64,000 nucleotides of DNA from Ruminococcus_G sp964621905. Its GTDB lineage: Bacteria; Bacillota; Clostridia; Lachnospirales; Lachnospiraceae. This document shows positions 8,309 through 17,045 of this stretch, in pieces; the stretch's first letter is position 1, and every line of letters starts with the position of its first letter. The translations under genes and the position numbers were made by a program. The DNA is taken from positions 24,900 to 88,899 of the forward strand of contig CAZUNG010000011.1 of the NCBI GenBank assembly GCA_964621905.1. The letters are read 5' to 3'. The notes under the pieces were generated by a model that was given only the letters and a program-made list of their open reading frames with translations, did no database searches and was not told where the DNA came from.

Positions 8309-8866
8309 ATGATGAATAGTACAATATGGAAAACTTGTGTGGCGTTTCACGGCCATGAATGCGGGGGGCTGACGATTGGTTATAAGGCGGCGCTGTATGC
8401 GATCAGGCTTTTAGAGCTTACGCCTGGTGATGAGGAGAAATGCAGCTGTATCTCTGACGATGAACAGGTAGTGTGTATCGCAGAAAATGATGCCTGCGGC
8501 ATCGATGCAATCCAGGTGATTCTTGGCTGCAGCGTGGGCAAAGGCAATCTGCTGTTTCATATGCGTGGGAAACAGGCTTTCTCCTTTTATAACAGGAATA
8601 CCGGGAAATCTGTGCGTCTTGTACTGAAACCCCGTCCGGAGGGGATGACCCGTGAAGAATCTTTTGCCTATTATCAGGAGCACGAACCGGAAGAACTGTT
8701 TGACGTAAAAGAAACTACAATTTTGCTGCCCGAAAAAGCGAAGATCTTTCAATCTCTTACCTGCAGCAGATGTGGTGAGACGGCGTCTGAGAATATGATG
8801 CGTCTTGAAGGGGGCCGGATCCTGTGCCTGGACTGCTATGATTCTTATGACAGGTTTAACGTGTAA
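8309..8866 (+). CDS. FmdE-like protein with C-terminal zinc ribbon
   Basis: A 185-residue protein of the FmdE family (named from the molybdenum formylmethanofuran dehydrogenase operon). The core has FHGHECGGLTIGY near the N terminus and ENDACGIDAIQVILGC, the conserved His/Cys/Asp set of this family. The C terminus carries a CSRCGE...CLDCY ribbon. FmdE domains are proposed to handle a metal or metal cofactor; no enzymatic role is settled. It is the last gene of the operon, before a strong hairpin at 8871. AAAGGA precedes the ATGATG start; 8312 is the alternative. Confidence 0.88.
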   Translation: MMNSTIWKTCVAFHGHECGGLTIGYKAALYAIRLLELTPGDEEKCSCISDDEQVVCIAENDACGIDAIQVILGCSVGKGNLLFHMRGKQAFSFYNRNTGKSVRLVLKPRPEGMTREESFAYYQEHEPEELFDVKETTILLPEKAKIFQSLTCSRCGETASENMMRLEGGRILCLDCYDSYDRFNV

Positions 8867-8870
8867 ATAT

Positions 8871-8911
8871 GAAATAGCCGGAGACAGATCAATACTGCCT
8901 CCGGCTATTTC
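8871..8911. terminator. Bidirectional terminator between convergent fmdE-like and rplY genes
   Basis: A perfect 13-bp stem (8871-8883 with 8899-8911) lies between two convergent genes, 4 bases after the fmdE-like stop. Confidence 0.85.
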
Positions 8912-8946
8912 GATATATCATAACTTATTTATGAAACTTTTCAAGA

Positions 8947-9534
8947 TCAGTCTTCAGTGTCACGTTCTGCATTTTCTTCAATTTCCGCATTCTTAACATA
9001 ATCTGAAATATGAAAAATCATGGAATCTTCAGGCGTAATAAACTGGACCTCTTTGTCCGTTGGTAATTCCAGATCTTTGATATGCATGGATTTTACTTCG
9101 GGTGAAAGTTCATTAAAATCAATGATGATCGTGTCAAGAAGGTTGGATGGATCAGCTTTATAGTGAATTTCCGAGAGGTCCTGTTCCACAACCCCCTGTA
9201 CACAATCTGAATTTTCCAGTTTTACCTGTACAGAAGTGGAAATGATCTCACCTTTGACCAATGCCTGCAGGTCAAATGCCATTACCTGTTTTTTCATGGG
9301 GTTGTAATCAATGCTTTTAACAACGGCGTTTGTCTTTTCGGACCCCAGGTCGAGGGTTACCTGAGAACCTTCACCGTTTTTCCTGATAAACTGCAGTACG
9401 TCTGCTTCGGCAAACTGAAGCGGAACAGATTCATTCATACCTTTTCCGTACAGTACGCCAGGAGCGAAGCCTTCCCGTCTTAATTTCTTTGCTTTCATTT
9501 CCGGGTTCCTTTTTTCTGCTTTTAATGTAGTCAT
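8947..9534 (-). CDS. rplY: 50S ribosomal protein L25, general stress protein Ctc form
   Basis: A 195-residue protein with an N-terminal 5S rRNA-binding L25 domain (LRREGFAPGVLYGKG, then VLQFIRKNGEGSQVTL) and the longer C-terminal TL5/Ctc domain (SEIHYKADPSNLLDTIIIDF, DLELPTDKEVQFI). In Bacillus the Ctc form is made under stress and joins the ribosome. AGGAGGTA is 4-10 bases upstream of the ATG. A minus-strand TATAAT with extended TGC occurs at 9651-9656, about 117 bases before the start, so the gene is probably transcribed on its own. Confidence 0.93.
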   Translation of the reverse strand: MTTLKAEKRNPEMKAKKLRREGFAPGVLYGKGMNESVPLQFAEADVLQFIRKNGEGSQVTLDLGSEKTNAVVKSIDYNPMKKQVMAFDLQALVKGEIISTSVQVKLENSDCVQGVVEQDLSEIHYKADPSNLLDTIIIDFNELSPEVKSMHIKDLELPTDKEVQFITPEDSMIFHISDYVKNAEIEENAERDTED

Positions 9535-9663
9535 ATCTGATACCTCCTGTAATCATGTGATATGTTACCGTACAAGTCAAAAAACAAAAGAACTCTTTCT
9601 ACAGGTGTAGTGGGAGCTCTTTTCATCAAAGCTTTTGTATGCACAACTATATTATAGCACTTG

Positions 9664-11166
9664 TTACAGAAATTTATATGTTTTTTGTGTGAAATCATAA
9701 CAAAAATCCGGATCCGGTGTGACCAGAGACCTGGCTTCGGGCAGTCCGCAGTCAGCCATAAAATGGCGGACAAGTTCAAGAACATGGCAGTAACATAAGG
9801 AAAGCTGCGTGGAAAAGGTCCTGGGATCTTCGGTATGCAATAAAGAAAGCAGTGCCTGTACGCACATTTGGTTCAGTGTATTGGAGGAATGGTTTCCTTC
9901 CATAAAAAAGGAATAATAATATCCCCAATGCAGAAGCCTGTTTGTCTCCTGAAGGATAAGACGGAAAGGCTGAAGCGGCAAGTGTTCTGCTATGCACTGC
10001 ATAATGAGATCAAGCGGGATCATATCAGGTTTCTGAATCTCTTCCAGCAGAACCTCCCATTTTTGTTTACTGATATCAGGAAATGCAAGTCTTACGGCCG
10101 GCTGGACAGCGATCGCCATGAACTGAAGCGCACTCAGATACAGAAGGGTGTCATTTTTGTAGGCTTTGTTTTTCATACATAAATATGTCGCCTGGTCGTT
10201 GAATAACGTGACTTGTGTTCCCTTTACATTAAAAGTTTCAGCAAAGCCAAGTTCATTCAATGTTGCAATGGCTTTTCGTACGGTTGAGACAGAGACACCA
10301 TATTGAAGGGCAAGTTCTGATTCCGGAGGAAGAAAGTCCAGGTCTTTGTAAACGCCGATTCCAATTTTGTCAATCAGGTCACGTGTAATCTGTATATAAT
10401 AATGATTTCGTCCGGTGTCTGCGTTCCAGAAGAAGCAATTGACCTTGGTGTCGGTTTTTATATTCTCTGTTTGAGACAGATTGTCCAGATATACACCCAT
10501 GGCTTTTTGAACCAGACGGTACATGGAAGTGAATTGCGCAAGAATTTCTTCTGCACTTTGTCCCTTGAGTGAATTCATGATACACTGTGTCTGTGAACTG
10601 CCGGTGTATCTGGTCATAACGGATAATACCTCCTGGTGATTCAGGAAGAACGGAACACGCGCATGCAGTTCCAGAATTGTAAAAATATCGCAGAATAATA
10701 AATTGCCTGTGGTATCCAGCATATCGTGCAGCAGCGCGGAACATATCTGCCATCTGCCGGCGCTGTCATCAGGTCTGCAGCGCTCCAGGGAATGAAAATA
10801 TGGATTCAGTATTTCTTTCCGGCAGGCAGGGGCAGAAAAAGCAAAAAGACAGGGCATTAAGACGGCGATAGTCTCATAGACCTCCAGAATAGAATCTTTT
10901 TGTTCCAAGACATCTTGTACCGGGGGCAACGGATCGGCAGCAGCAGACCTGTAAATAACGATCGTGGGCTTTCGCTCTTCGGAACGAATAAGGCCTTCGT
11001 CTTTCAGAGCGGCAAGGACATCCTTTACCGTACGGATTCCGACATGATACATTTGACTGAGCTGATTGATTGAAGGAAGTGCTGCACCGTACGGCAGGTA
11101 TCCGGTTGTGATCTGATAATTCAGATTCTGATATAAGTAATCAAATAGGGTTTTCTTTTTCTCCAC
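9664..11166 (-). CDS. GntR-type regulator with two winged-helix domains
   Basis: A 500-residue protein with two separate GntR-type DNA-binding domains. The first covers roughly residues 5-72 (LPSINQLSQMYHVGIRTVK, then LKDEGLI). The second lies near residues 255-320 (LPPESELALQYGVSVSTVR, then LNELGFAETFNVKGTQV). Each is followed by a helical region with no recognised ligand domain. Standard GntR proteins are 230-250 residues with one wHTH, so this looks like a fused duplication. It is divergent from the EAL/GGDEF pair with 184 bases between. That spacer holds an imperfect palindrome, TGTAAACGTACA (11239-11250), a possible operator. The ATG is preceded by GGGAGGAT. Confidence 0.82.
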   Translation of the reverse strand: MEKKKTLFDYLYQNLNYQITTGYLPYGAALPSINQLSQMYHVGIRTVKDVLAALKDEGLIRSEERKPTIVIYRSAAADPLPPVQDVLEQKDSILEVYETIAVLMPCLFAFSAPACRKEILNPYFHSLERCRPDDSAGRWQICSALLHDMLDTTGNLLFCDIFTILELHARVPFFLNHQEVLSVMTRYTGSSQTQCIMNSLKGQSAEEILAQFTSMYRLVQKAMGVYLDNLSQTENIKTDTKVNCFFWNADTGRNHYYIQITRDLIDKIGIGVYKDLDFLPPESELALQYGVSVSTVRKAIATLNELGFAETFNVKGTQVTLFNDQATYLCMKNKAYKNDTLLYLSALQFMAIAVQPAVRLAFPDISKQKWEVLLEEIQKPDMIPLDLIMQCIAEHLPLQPFRLILQETNRLLHWGYYYSFFMEGNHSSNTLNQMCVQALLSLLHTEDPRTFSTQLSLCYCHVLELVRHFMADCGLPEARSLVTPDPDFCYDFTQKTYKFL

Positions 11167-11350
11167 AATCTCGATCCTCCCGTTGAAATATGCTCTCCTC
11201 GTTAATGCTTATTATATCATAAAAATTGACATACTATATGTAAACGTACACAAAAATATAATTGTCTTTTTGATTCCTTTAAATTAAAATAAAATTATCT
11301 GTACAAAAGGTAGTGTAAAAATACGGGGTTTCATATAAAATGGAGATTGT

Positions 11351-13603
11351 ATGATTATGAAAGAGCCAAAAACTTTTATTAACCGCGGCGTGCAGATTGG
11401 TTTATTGTCTGTGATTTTGATTGTTGTTTTTTCTGCCTCGATCTGGAATGCCGCACAGCTTCGAATTGCACTCAATGGCAGTACGAAGGGATATCTGAAT
11501 GATGTAACTACGCAGATGGCAGGCGATATACAGAGCACCATTCATCATAAGATGACGGATCTGGAGTTGCTGGCGGATTCGATTGCGCGGTTTGACAGCC
11601 TGCAGGATACAGAAAGGCTTGAGGAATTTCTGAAGCGGAAAGCAGATATTCTTGAATTTGATCCGCTGGTCGTATTTGACCGCGATGGCAATACCATTTC
11701 TTCAGCATCTGAATTGTCTTTCGATGAGTCTGAGCTTCAGTCTATCTTTCAGATGGACAGCGTACAGTCCTCCTTTCAGGGAGAAGTCTGTGCCAGTTAT
11801 CTGGGAGGAAAAACCATTATCTACTCTGTTCCGGTTTATCAGGACAGTCAGTTGTACAGCGTGTTAGTCGGCGGCCGCAGCAAGGAAAATATGCAGCGGA
11901 TGATTGCATCGAAAAGTTTTAATGGAAATGCGCTGAGCTGCATTGTCGGCAGTGATGGTCAGGTTGTGATTTCCCCTACGGATTTAAATCCTTTTATGCA
12001 GCTGGACGATCTCTTTGAGACAGATGAAGATGTGGCAGCTGAAATCCGGGAAATGCAGGAAAATATGCATGCGGGGCAGGATGGGATCATCAAATTTACA
12101 GCGGTCACCCATGAGGAGCTTTTTTTGGCATATAATGCGCTTGGGATTAATGATTGGATACTGCTTACCATTATTCCGGCGGATCTCATATCCGGGGGCG
12201 CCGAAAGATATATCTATCAGTCGTTTATCATTGTGGCCGTTACAATTGCTCTTTTTTCGATGTTTTTACTTGCGGTGTTCCGGTTTTACAGAGATTACAG
12301 GAAAAAGCTGGAGCAGACCGCATTTACAGATCCTGTAACGGGAGGTATGAATAACGCAGCCTTTCAGATGAAATTTCGGGAGCTGTCACACAACATGAAG
12401 CCGTTCACCTATACCGTTGTTCTGCTTGACGTGAAGGGATTCAAGATGATCAACGAAAGATTCGGGAGTGATACGGGAAATGATATTCTGCGCTATTTTC
12501 ATCAGGTACTGAAGCGGCACATGAGGGCAGAGCTGCAGGAATTTACGGCACGCAGTGAGGCAGATCATTTTTTCCTTTGTATAAAGGAACATGCGCCTGA
12601 AGCAGTTAAGGCAAGGATTTGTGAGATCATCGAAGATATCAATTCATTTCGGGATATTGATCTGCCGTGTTATCAGTTTTCATTTAAACAGGGGGCATGT
12701 CTGGTTGAAGATCCGGCTATGGAAATTACACTTCTTCAGGATCGGGCAAGGACAGCATATCAGCATCAGAGTCATGTGCTGCAGCAGGAATGCTCTTTTT
12801 ATGACAACAGCTTTATGGATAAGCTCAGGAAGGAACTGGAACTCAATGAGTTGTTTGAACATTCTATTCAGAATCATGACTTTCAGATATATCTTCAGCC
12901 GAAAGTCGGCCTGCAGGCAGATCGTCTGAAAGGCGCTGAGGCGCTGGTGAGGTGGAATCACCCAGAGAGGGGGATTATTTCTCCGGCGGATTTTATTCCG
13001 CTTTTTGAACGCAGCGATAAAATCTGTACACTGGACATTTATGTGTTTCAGGAAGTCTGTGCCCTTCTGAGCAGTTGGATAAAAGAAGGGAAGAAGCCTG
13101 TTCCCATATCAGTCAATCTCTCAAGGCAGCATTTTTGGAATGGTGATTTTTTAAACCGGTTTGCAGAAATTGCAGATGGGTATAAGATTCCGCATGGACT
13201 GATTGAATTTGAATTGACAGAATCGATCTTTTTTGACAGTCAGAGGATTAAGACGGTACAGGAAAGTATCAGTCAAATGCACAGAATGGGGTTTTTGTGT
13301 TCATTTGATGACTTTGGCTCCGGGTTTTCGTCTCTGGGGCTTCTCAAAGAGTTTGATGTGGATACTCTGAAACTGGATCGTTCTTTCTTCCTGAATATCT
13401 CGGACAACAGAGGGCTGGAAATCATTGGATGCCTGATTGAGCTTGCCGGAAAGCTGAAGGTACAGACAGTTGCGGAAGGGATTGAAACTCCGGAACAGCT
13501 GGAGTATCTGAGGTCTGTACATTGTGATATGGTGCAGGGCTACATATTTTCAAGGCCGCTTCCGGTGCCGGAATTTGAGGTGTGGATGGAGCAATATATC
13601 TGA
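11351..13603 (+). CDS. Membrane sensor with degenerate GGDEF and intact EAL domain
   Basis: A 750-residue protein: N-terminal helix (~residues 12-32), an extracellular dCache-like sensor (~40-280), a second helix (~285-310), then a GGDEF-like domain and an EAL domain (~500-750). In the GGDEF domain the signature is replaced (RSEADHF), so cyclase activity is not expected. The EAL domain keeps EALVRW, NLSRQ, ELTES, DDFGSG, LKLDRSF, AEGIET and GYIFSRPL, so c-di-GMP phosphodiesterase activity is expected. The degenerate GGDEF may act as a GTP-binding switch. GGAG lies 5 bases before the ATG. The next gene, an active-looking cyclase, follows after 33 bases. Confidence 0.9.
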   Translation: MIMKEPKTFINRGVQIGLLSVILIVVFSASIWNAAQLRIALNGSTKGYLNDVTTQMAGDIQSTIHHKMTDLELLADSIARFDSLQDTERLEEFLKRKADILEFDPLVVFDRDGNTISSASELSFDESELQSIFQMDSVQSSFQGEVCASYLGGKTIIYSVPVYQDSQLYSVLVGGRSKENMQRMIASKSFNGNALSCIVGSDGQVVISPTDLNPFMQLDDLFETDEDVAAEIREMQENMHAGQDGIIKFTAVTHEELFLAYNALGINDWILLTIIPADLISGGAERYIYQSFIIVAVTIALFSMFLLAVFRFYRDYRKKLEQTAFTDPVTGGMNNAAFQMKFRELSHNMKPFTYTVVLLDVKGFKMINERFGSDTGNDILRYFHQVLKRHMRAELQEFTARSEADHFFLCIKEHAPEAVKARICEIIEDINSFRDIDLPCYQFSFKQGACLVEDPAMEITLLQDRARTAYQHQSHVLQQECSFYDNSFMDKLRKELELNELFEHSIQNHDFQIYLQPKVGLQADRLKGAEALVRWNHPERGIISPADFIPLFERSDKICTLDIYVFQEVCALLSSWIKEGKKPVPISVNLSRQHFWNGDFLNRFAEIADGYKIPHGLIEFELTESIFFDSQRIKTVQESISQMHRMGFLCSFDDFGSGFSSLGLLKEFDVDTLKLDRSFFLNISDNRGLEIIGCLIELAGKLKVQTVAEGIETPEQLEYLRSVHCDMVQGYIFSRPLPVPEFEVWMEQYI

Positions 13604-13636
13604 TACGTGTTATAAAACAGCCAAAAGGAGAATGCG

Positions 13637-15544
13637 ATGAAAAAACAGATAAACAAGAGGCTGTGTATGATTATTTTCGCGGCTATGCTGGTTTCTCTTC
13701 TACTGAACTATCTGCTTCAAATCCTCCAGGCCCAGAATACCATGCGTGCTAACTCTCAGGAGTTATTTTGGCAGATTAATCAGGTTTTAGTTCAAAATGA
13801 AAAGGAAGTAGAACAGATCAAGGAAGATTTTGCGAAAAACTGTCTGGTAAATGCCAAAGCGGCAGCATATATCGTTCAAAATAATCCTGAAATTATAAAT
13901 AATCAGGACGAGCTGGAAAAGATTGCCGAACTACTTCAGATCGATGAATTTCACATTTTTGACACGCAGGGAAATCTGTATGCGGGTTCACAGCCGAAAT
14001 ATTTCGGGCTGAATTTCAACTCCGGAGAACAGATGCGGTTCTTTCTTCCGATGCTGGAAGACCGTTCACTCGAATTGTGCCAGGAGATAACACCGAATAC
14101 CGCGGAACAGAAATTGATGCAGTACGCGGCAGTCTGGAGGGAAGACGGGGAAGGAATTGTACAGATTGGCATGGAACCGCACCGCGTCCTTGAGGCAATG
14201 AAGCGTAATGAACTGTCTTATATTTTTTCAATCGTTACAGCGGATAAAGGAGCGGTCATCTGTGCGCTGGACCCTGAGACATACCAGGTGCTCGGAGCTA
14301 CAAGTTCCAGCTATATCGATCAGAATATCGAAACACTTGGAATCACCAGGGAAAAGGTGAAAGACGGAGAAAAGGGATTTCATGCGGTTGTGGACGGCAG
14401 AAAAAGTTACTGCGTATTTGAGAGAAACGGGTCAGTAATCCTGGGACGTATTGTGCCGTACGACAGTATGTATGAAAATGTAAACAGGGACAGCCTGATG
14501 ATGAGCGGATATCTTCTGCTTCTTGGTCTGATCACGGTGGCGGCAATCTCCAGGTATCTGGACCACTATATATTAAAAAGTATATCAGCAGTGAATCAAA
14601 AGATGAGAGTCATCACGGGGGGAGATCTGGACACCAGGGTTGAGGTAAACACGACACCGGAATTCATGGAATTAAGTGATCAGATCAATGAAATGATAGG
14701 AAGTCTTCTGGACAGTACCAACAAGCTGTCCTCTGTCTTAGATGTTGTCAGCATGCCGGTGGCGGCATATGAATACCGGCAGAATATGAAGCGCGTGATG
14801 GCGACAAGACGGGTTGCCGAGATTTTATGTCTGTCACAGGAGGAGGAAAAGCTGCTGTTGTCGGACTGTCTGCTGTTTGAAAAAAGGCTGGAAGAAATCC
14901 GCTTTCATGTGGTGGACAGGAAAAAAGAAATTTACCAGCTTCCCGGACAGGCAAAGCGTTTTATCCGTATAGAATCGATCATCTACGAAAAGAATATGCT
15001 GGGGATTTTGATGGATGTGACAAATGATGTGATGGAACGACGGGATATTGAACGGGAGCGGGATATTGATCTTTTAACGGAGCTGTACAACCGGCGGGCA
15101 TTTTACCGGTACCTGGAGGAGTATTTTGTACCGGAACCGGATTTTAAGCAAGCAGTGATCCTGCTAGCCGATTCAGACCAGCTGAAACGGGTCAACGACC
15201 AGTATGGACACGAGAGCGGCGACCGCTATCTTTGCGGAGTTGCCCATATTCTGTGTACCGGACCTTCGGAGAACAGAATTGTTGCCCGTCTGGGCGGAGA
15301 TGAATTTGCGCTGATTATCTGTGCTGATGAGAGAGAAGAACTGGTGGAGAGAATCGGTATTATTCGTGAAGCGATGCAGGATTATACCATCAAACTGAGC
15401 CCCGGTGTGGATCTTACGATCCGGGTTTCCGCCGGATGTGCATATTATCCGGAGGATGGATCAGATTACCGGGAACTGATAAAACTTGCCGACAAACGCA
15501 TGTATCAGGAAAAGAAAGAACATAAAAAAATAAATAATGATTAA
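13637..15544 (+). CDS. Membrane sensor diguanylate cyclase (Cache-HAMP-PAS-like-GGDEF)
   Basis: A 635-residue protein: N-terminal helix (~residues 9-30), extracellular sensor (~35-285), second helix (~288-305), HAMP domain (ISAVNQKMRVITGGDLDTRV), a PAS-like segment (~365-465) and a C-terminal GGDEF domain with an intact RLGGDEFALII signature. It should make c-di-GMP in response to an external signal. Together with the EAL protein just upstream it forms a make-and-break pair likely transcribed together (33-base gap, AAAGGAG ribosome site). A terminator follows at 15558. Confidence 0.9.
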   Translation: MKKQINKRLCMIIFAAMLVSLLLNYLLQILQAQNTMRANSQELFWQINQVLVQNEKEVEQIKEDFAKNCLVNAKAAAYIVQNNPEIINNQDELEKIAELLQIDEFHIFDTQGNLYAGSQPKYFGLNFNSGEQMRFFLPMLEDRSLELCQEITPNTAEQKLMQYAAVWREDGEGIVQIGMEPHRVLEAMKRNELSYIFSIVTADKGAVICALDPETYQVLGATSSSYIDQNIETLGITREKVKDGEKGFHAVVDGRKSYCVFERNGSVILGRIVPYDSMYENVNRDSLMMSGYLLLLGLITVAAISRYLDHYILKSISAVNQKMRVITGGDLDTRVEVNTTPEFMELSDQINEMIGSLLDSTNKLSSVLDVVSMPVAAYEYRQNMKRVMATRRVAEILCLSQEEEKLLLSDCLLFEKRLEEIRFHVVDRKKEIYQLPGQAKRFIRIESIIYEKNMLGILMDVTNDVMERRDIERERDIDLLTELYNRRAFYRYLEEYFVPEPDFKQAVILLADSDQLKRVNDQYGHESGDRYLCGVAHILCTGPSENRIVARLGGDEFALIICADEREELVERIGIIREAMQDYTIKLSPGVDLTIRVSAGCAYYPEDGSDYRELIKLADKRMYQEKKEHKKINND

Positions 15545-15557
15545 TGCGGCGGCACGC

Positions 15558-15604
15558 AAAGTGGGCAGAACCTTCATGAGAAGAGGGGAGTGTCCACTTT
15601 TTCA
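15558..15604 (+). terminator. Terminator after GGDEF gene
   Basis: A 10-bp stem with one G-U pair (15558-15567 with 15591-15600) followed by TTTTT. It should stop the EAL/GGDEF transcript. Confidence 0.75.
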
Positions 15605-15647
15605 ATTCGTCCCTCCTGCTGTTTCAGGTGTCAACCGCAGCGGACTG

Positions 15648-15656
15648 TGCTATAAT
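15648..15656 (+). promoter_or_regulatory. Extended -10 promoter for rarA
   Basis: TGC followed directly by TATAAT (15651-15656), an extended -10 element. The -35 region (TGTCAA around 15629) is weak. It lies about 45 bases before the rarA start. Confidence 0.55.
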
Positions 15657-15702
15657 TTATGATAGACAGAGCATGTTAATGATAAGTAAGAGGAGTTATA
15701 CC

Positions 15703-17025
15703 ATGATGGAACAGTTAAGTCTGTTTGACGACCGCAGAACAAGTGCGCCTCTGGCCAGCCGCCTGCGGCCGGAAACGCTGAAGGAATATGTAGGACAGAA
15801 GCATCTGATCGGAGAGGGGAAGCTTCTGCAGCAGCTGATTGAAAAAGATCAGGTGTCTTCCATGATATTCTGGGGACCGCCAGGCGTGGGGAAGACGACT
15901 CTGGCCAGGGTTATTGCAAATCAGACCAGAGCGGAATTTGTGGAATTTAGTGCAGTGACCAGCGGAATCAAAGAAATTAAGGAAGTTATGAGCCAGGCAG
16001 AGATAAACCGCAGGTCAGGTATCCGGACGCTGTTGTTCGCCGATGAAATCCACCGGTTTAATAAAGCGCAGCAGGATGCTTTTTTGCCGTATGTGGAAAA
16101 GGGAAGTATCATTCTGGTGGGGGCAACGACAGAAAACCCTTCTTTTGAGATAAATTCGGCGCTTTTGTCGCGGTGTAAGGTGTTCATTTTAAAAGCTCTT
16201 GGGGAAGATGACTTAAAGGAGCTGCTGATACATGCGCTGAAAAGTCCGAAGGGGTTTGGGGACCTGGATGTTATAATCGACGAAGCACAACTGTCTGCGA
16301 TTGCACGTTTTTCCAACGGGGATGCGAGGACTGCACTCAATACACTTGAGATGGCGGTGTTAAACGGGAGGATGGATGAAAACGCGAGGATTTGCGTGGA
16401 TGCTAAGACTCTCGCGCAGTGCATGAACCGGAGGTCTTTGCTGTATGACAAGACGGGAGAGGAGCACTATAACCTAATTTCCGCGCTGCACAAATCAATG
16501 CGAAACAGTGACCCGGATGCGGCGGTGTATTGGCTGTGCCGTATGCTGGACGGAGGGGAGGACCCTTTGTATATTGCAAGACGTCTGGTGCGGTTTGCCA
16601 GTGAAGATGTGGGGATGGCGGATTCCGGAGCACTTCAGACTGCGGTGGCGGCGTATCAGGCATGCCATTTTCTGGGAATGCCCGAGTGTGATGTACACTT
16701 GACACATGCGGTGGTCTATTTGTCTGTGGCGCCCAAATCCAATGCACTTTATATGGCGTGTGAGGCGTGCAAAACAGATGTGCGGGAACTGCCCGCCGAA
16801 CCGGTGCCTCTTCAGATCCGGAACGCACCAACCAGCCTTATGAAGGAACTGAAGTATGGACAAGGTTACGTTTATGCTCATGACACAAAGGAGAAACTGA
16901 GCCGTATGCAATGTCTGCCGGACGCGCTCGTGGACAGAAGATATTACCGACCAACAGAAGAAGGACAGGAAAAACAGGTGAAGGAGCGGCTTGAACGGAT
17001 TTTGGATTGGAAAAAAGAAGAATAG
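15703..17025 (+). CDS. rarA: Replication-associated recombination protein A (RarA/MgsA AAA+ ATPase)
   Basis: A 440-residue AAA+ ATPase. After an N-terminal MMEQLSLF leader comes RLRPETLKEYVGQKHL, Walker A GPPGVGKT at 58-65, Walker B with DEIH at 114-117, VGATTENPSFEIN (sensor 1), LLSRCKVF (arginine finger) and a C-terminal tetramerisation part (DPDAAVYWLCRMLDGGEDP, RNAPTSLMKELKYG). It acts at stalled replication forks. The ATG at 15703 is chosen because AGGAG lies 7 bases upstream; an in-frame extension to 15628 lacks one. The next gene starts 20 bases after the stop, so the two may be co-transcribed. Confidence 0.95.
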   Translation: MMEQLSLFDDRRTSAPLASRLRPETLKEYVGQKHLIGEGKLLQQLIEKDQVSSMIFWGPPGVGKTTLARVIANQTRAEFVEFSAVTSGIKEIKEVMSQAEINRRSGIRTLLFADEIHRFNKAQQDAFLPYVEKGSIILVGATTENPSFEINSALLSRCKVFILKALGEDDLKELLIHALKSPKGFGDLDVIIDEAQLSAIARFSNGDARTALNTLEMAVLNGRMDENARICVDAKTLAQCMNRRSLLYDKTGEEHYNLISALHKSMRNSDPDAAVYWLCRMLDGGEDPLYIARRLVRFASEDVGMADSGALQTAVAAYQACHFLGMPECDVHLTHAVVYLSVAPKSNALYMACEACKTDVRELPAEPVPLQIRNAPTSLMKELKYGQGYVYAHDTKEKLSRMQCLPDALVDRRYYRPTEEGQEKQVKERLERILDWKKEE

Positions 17026-17045
17026 AGAAGTAAGAGAGTATACGG

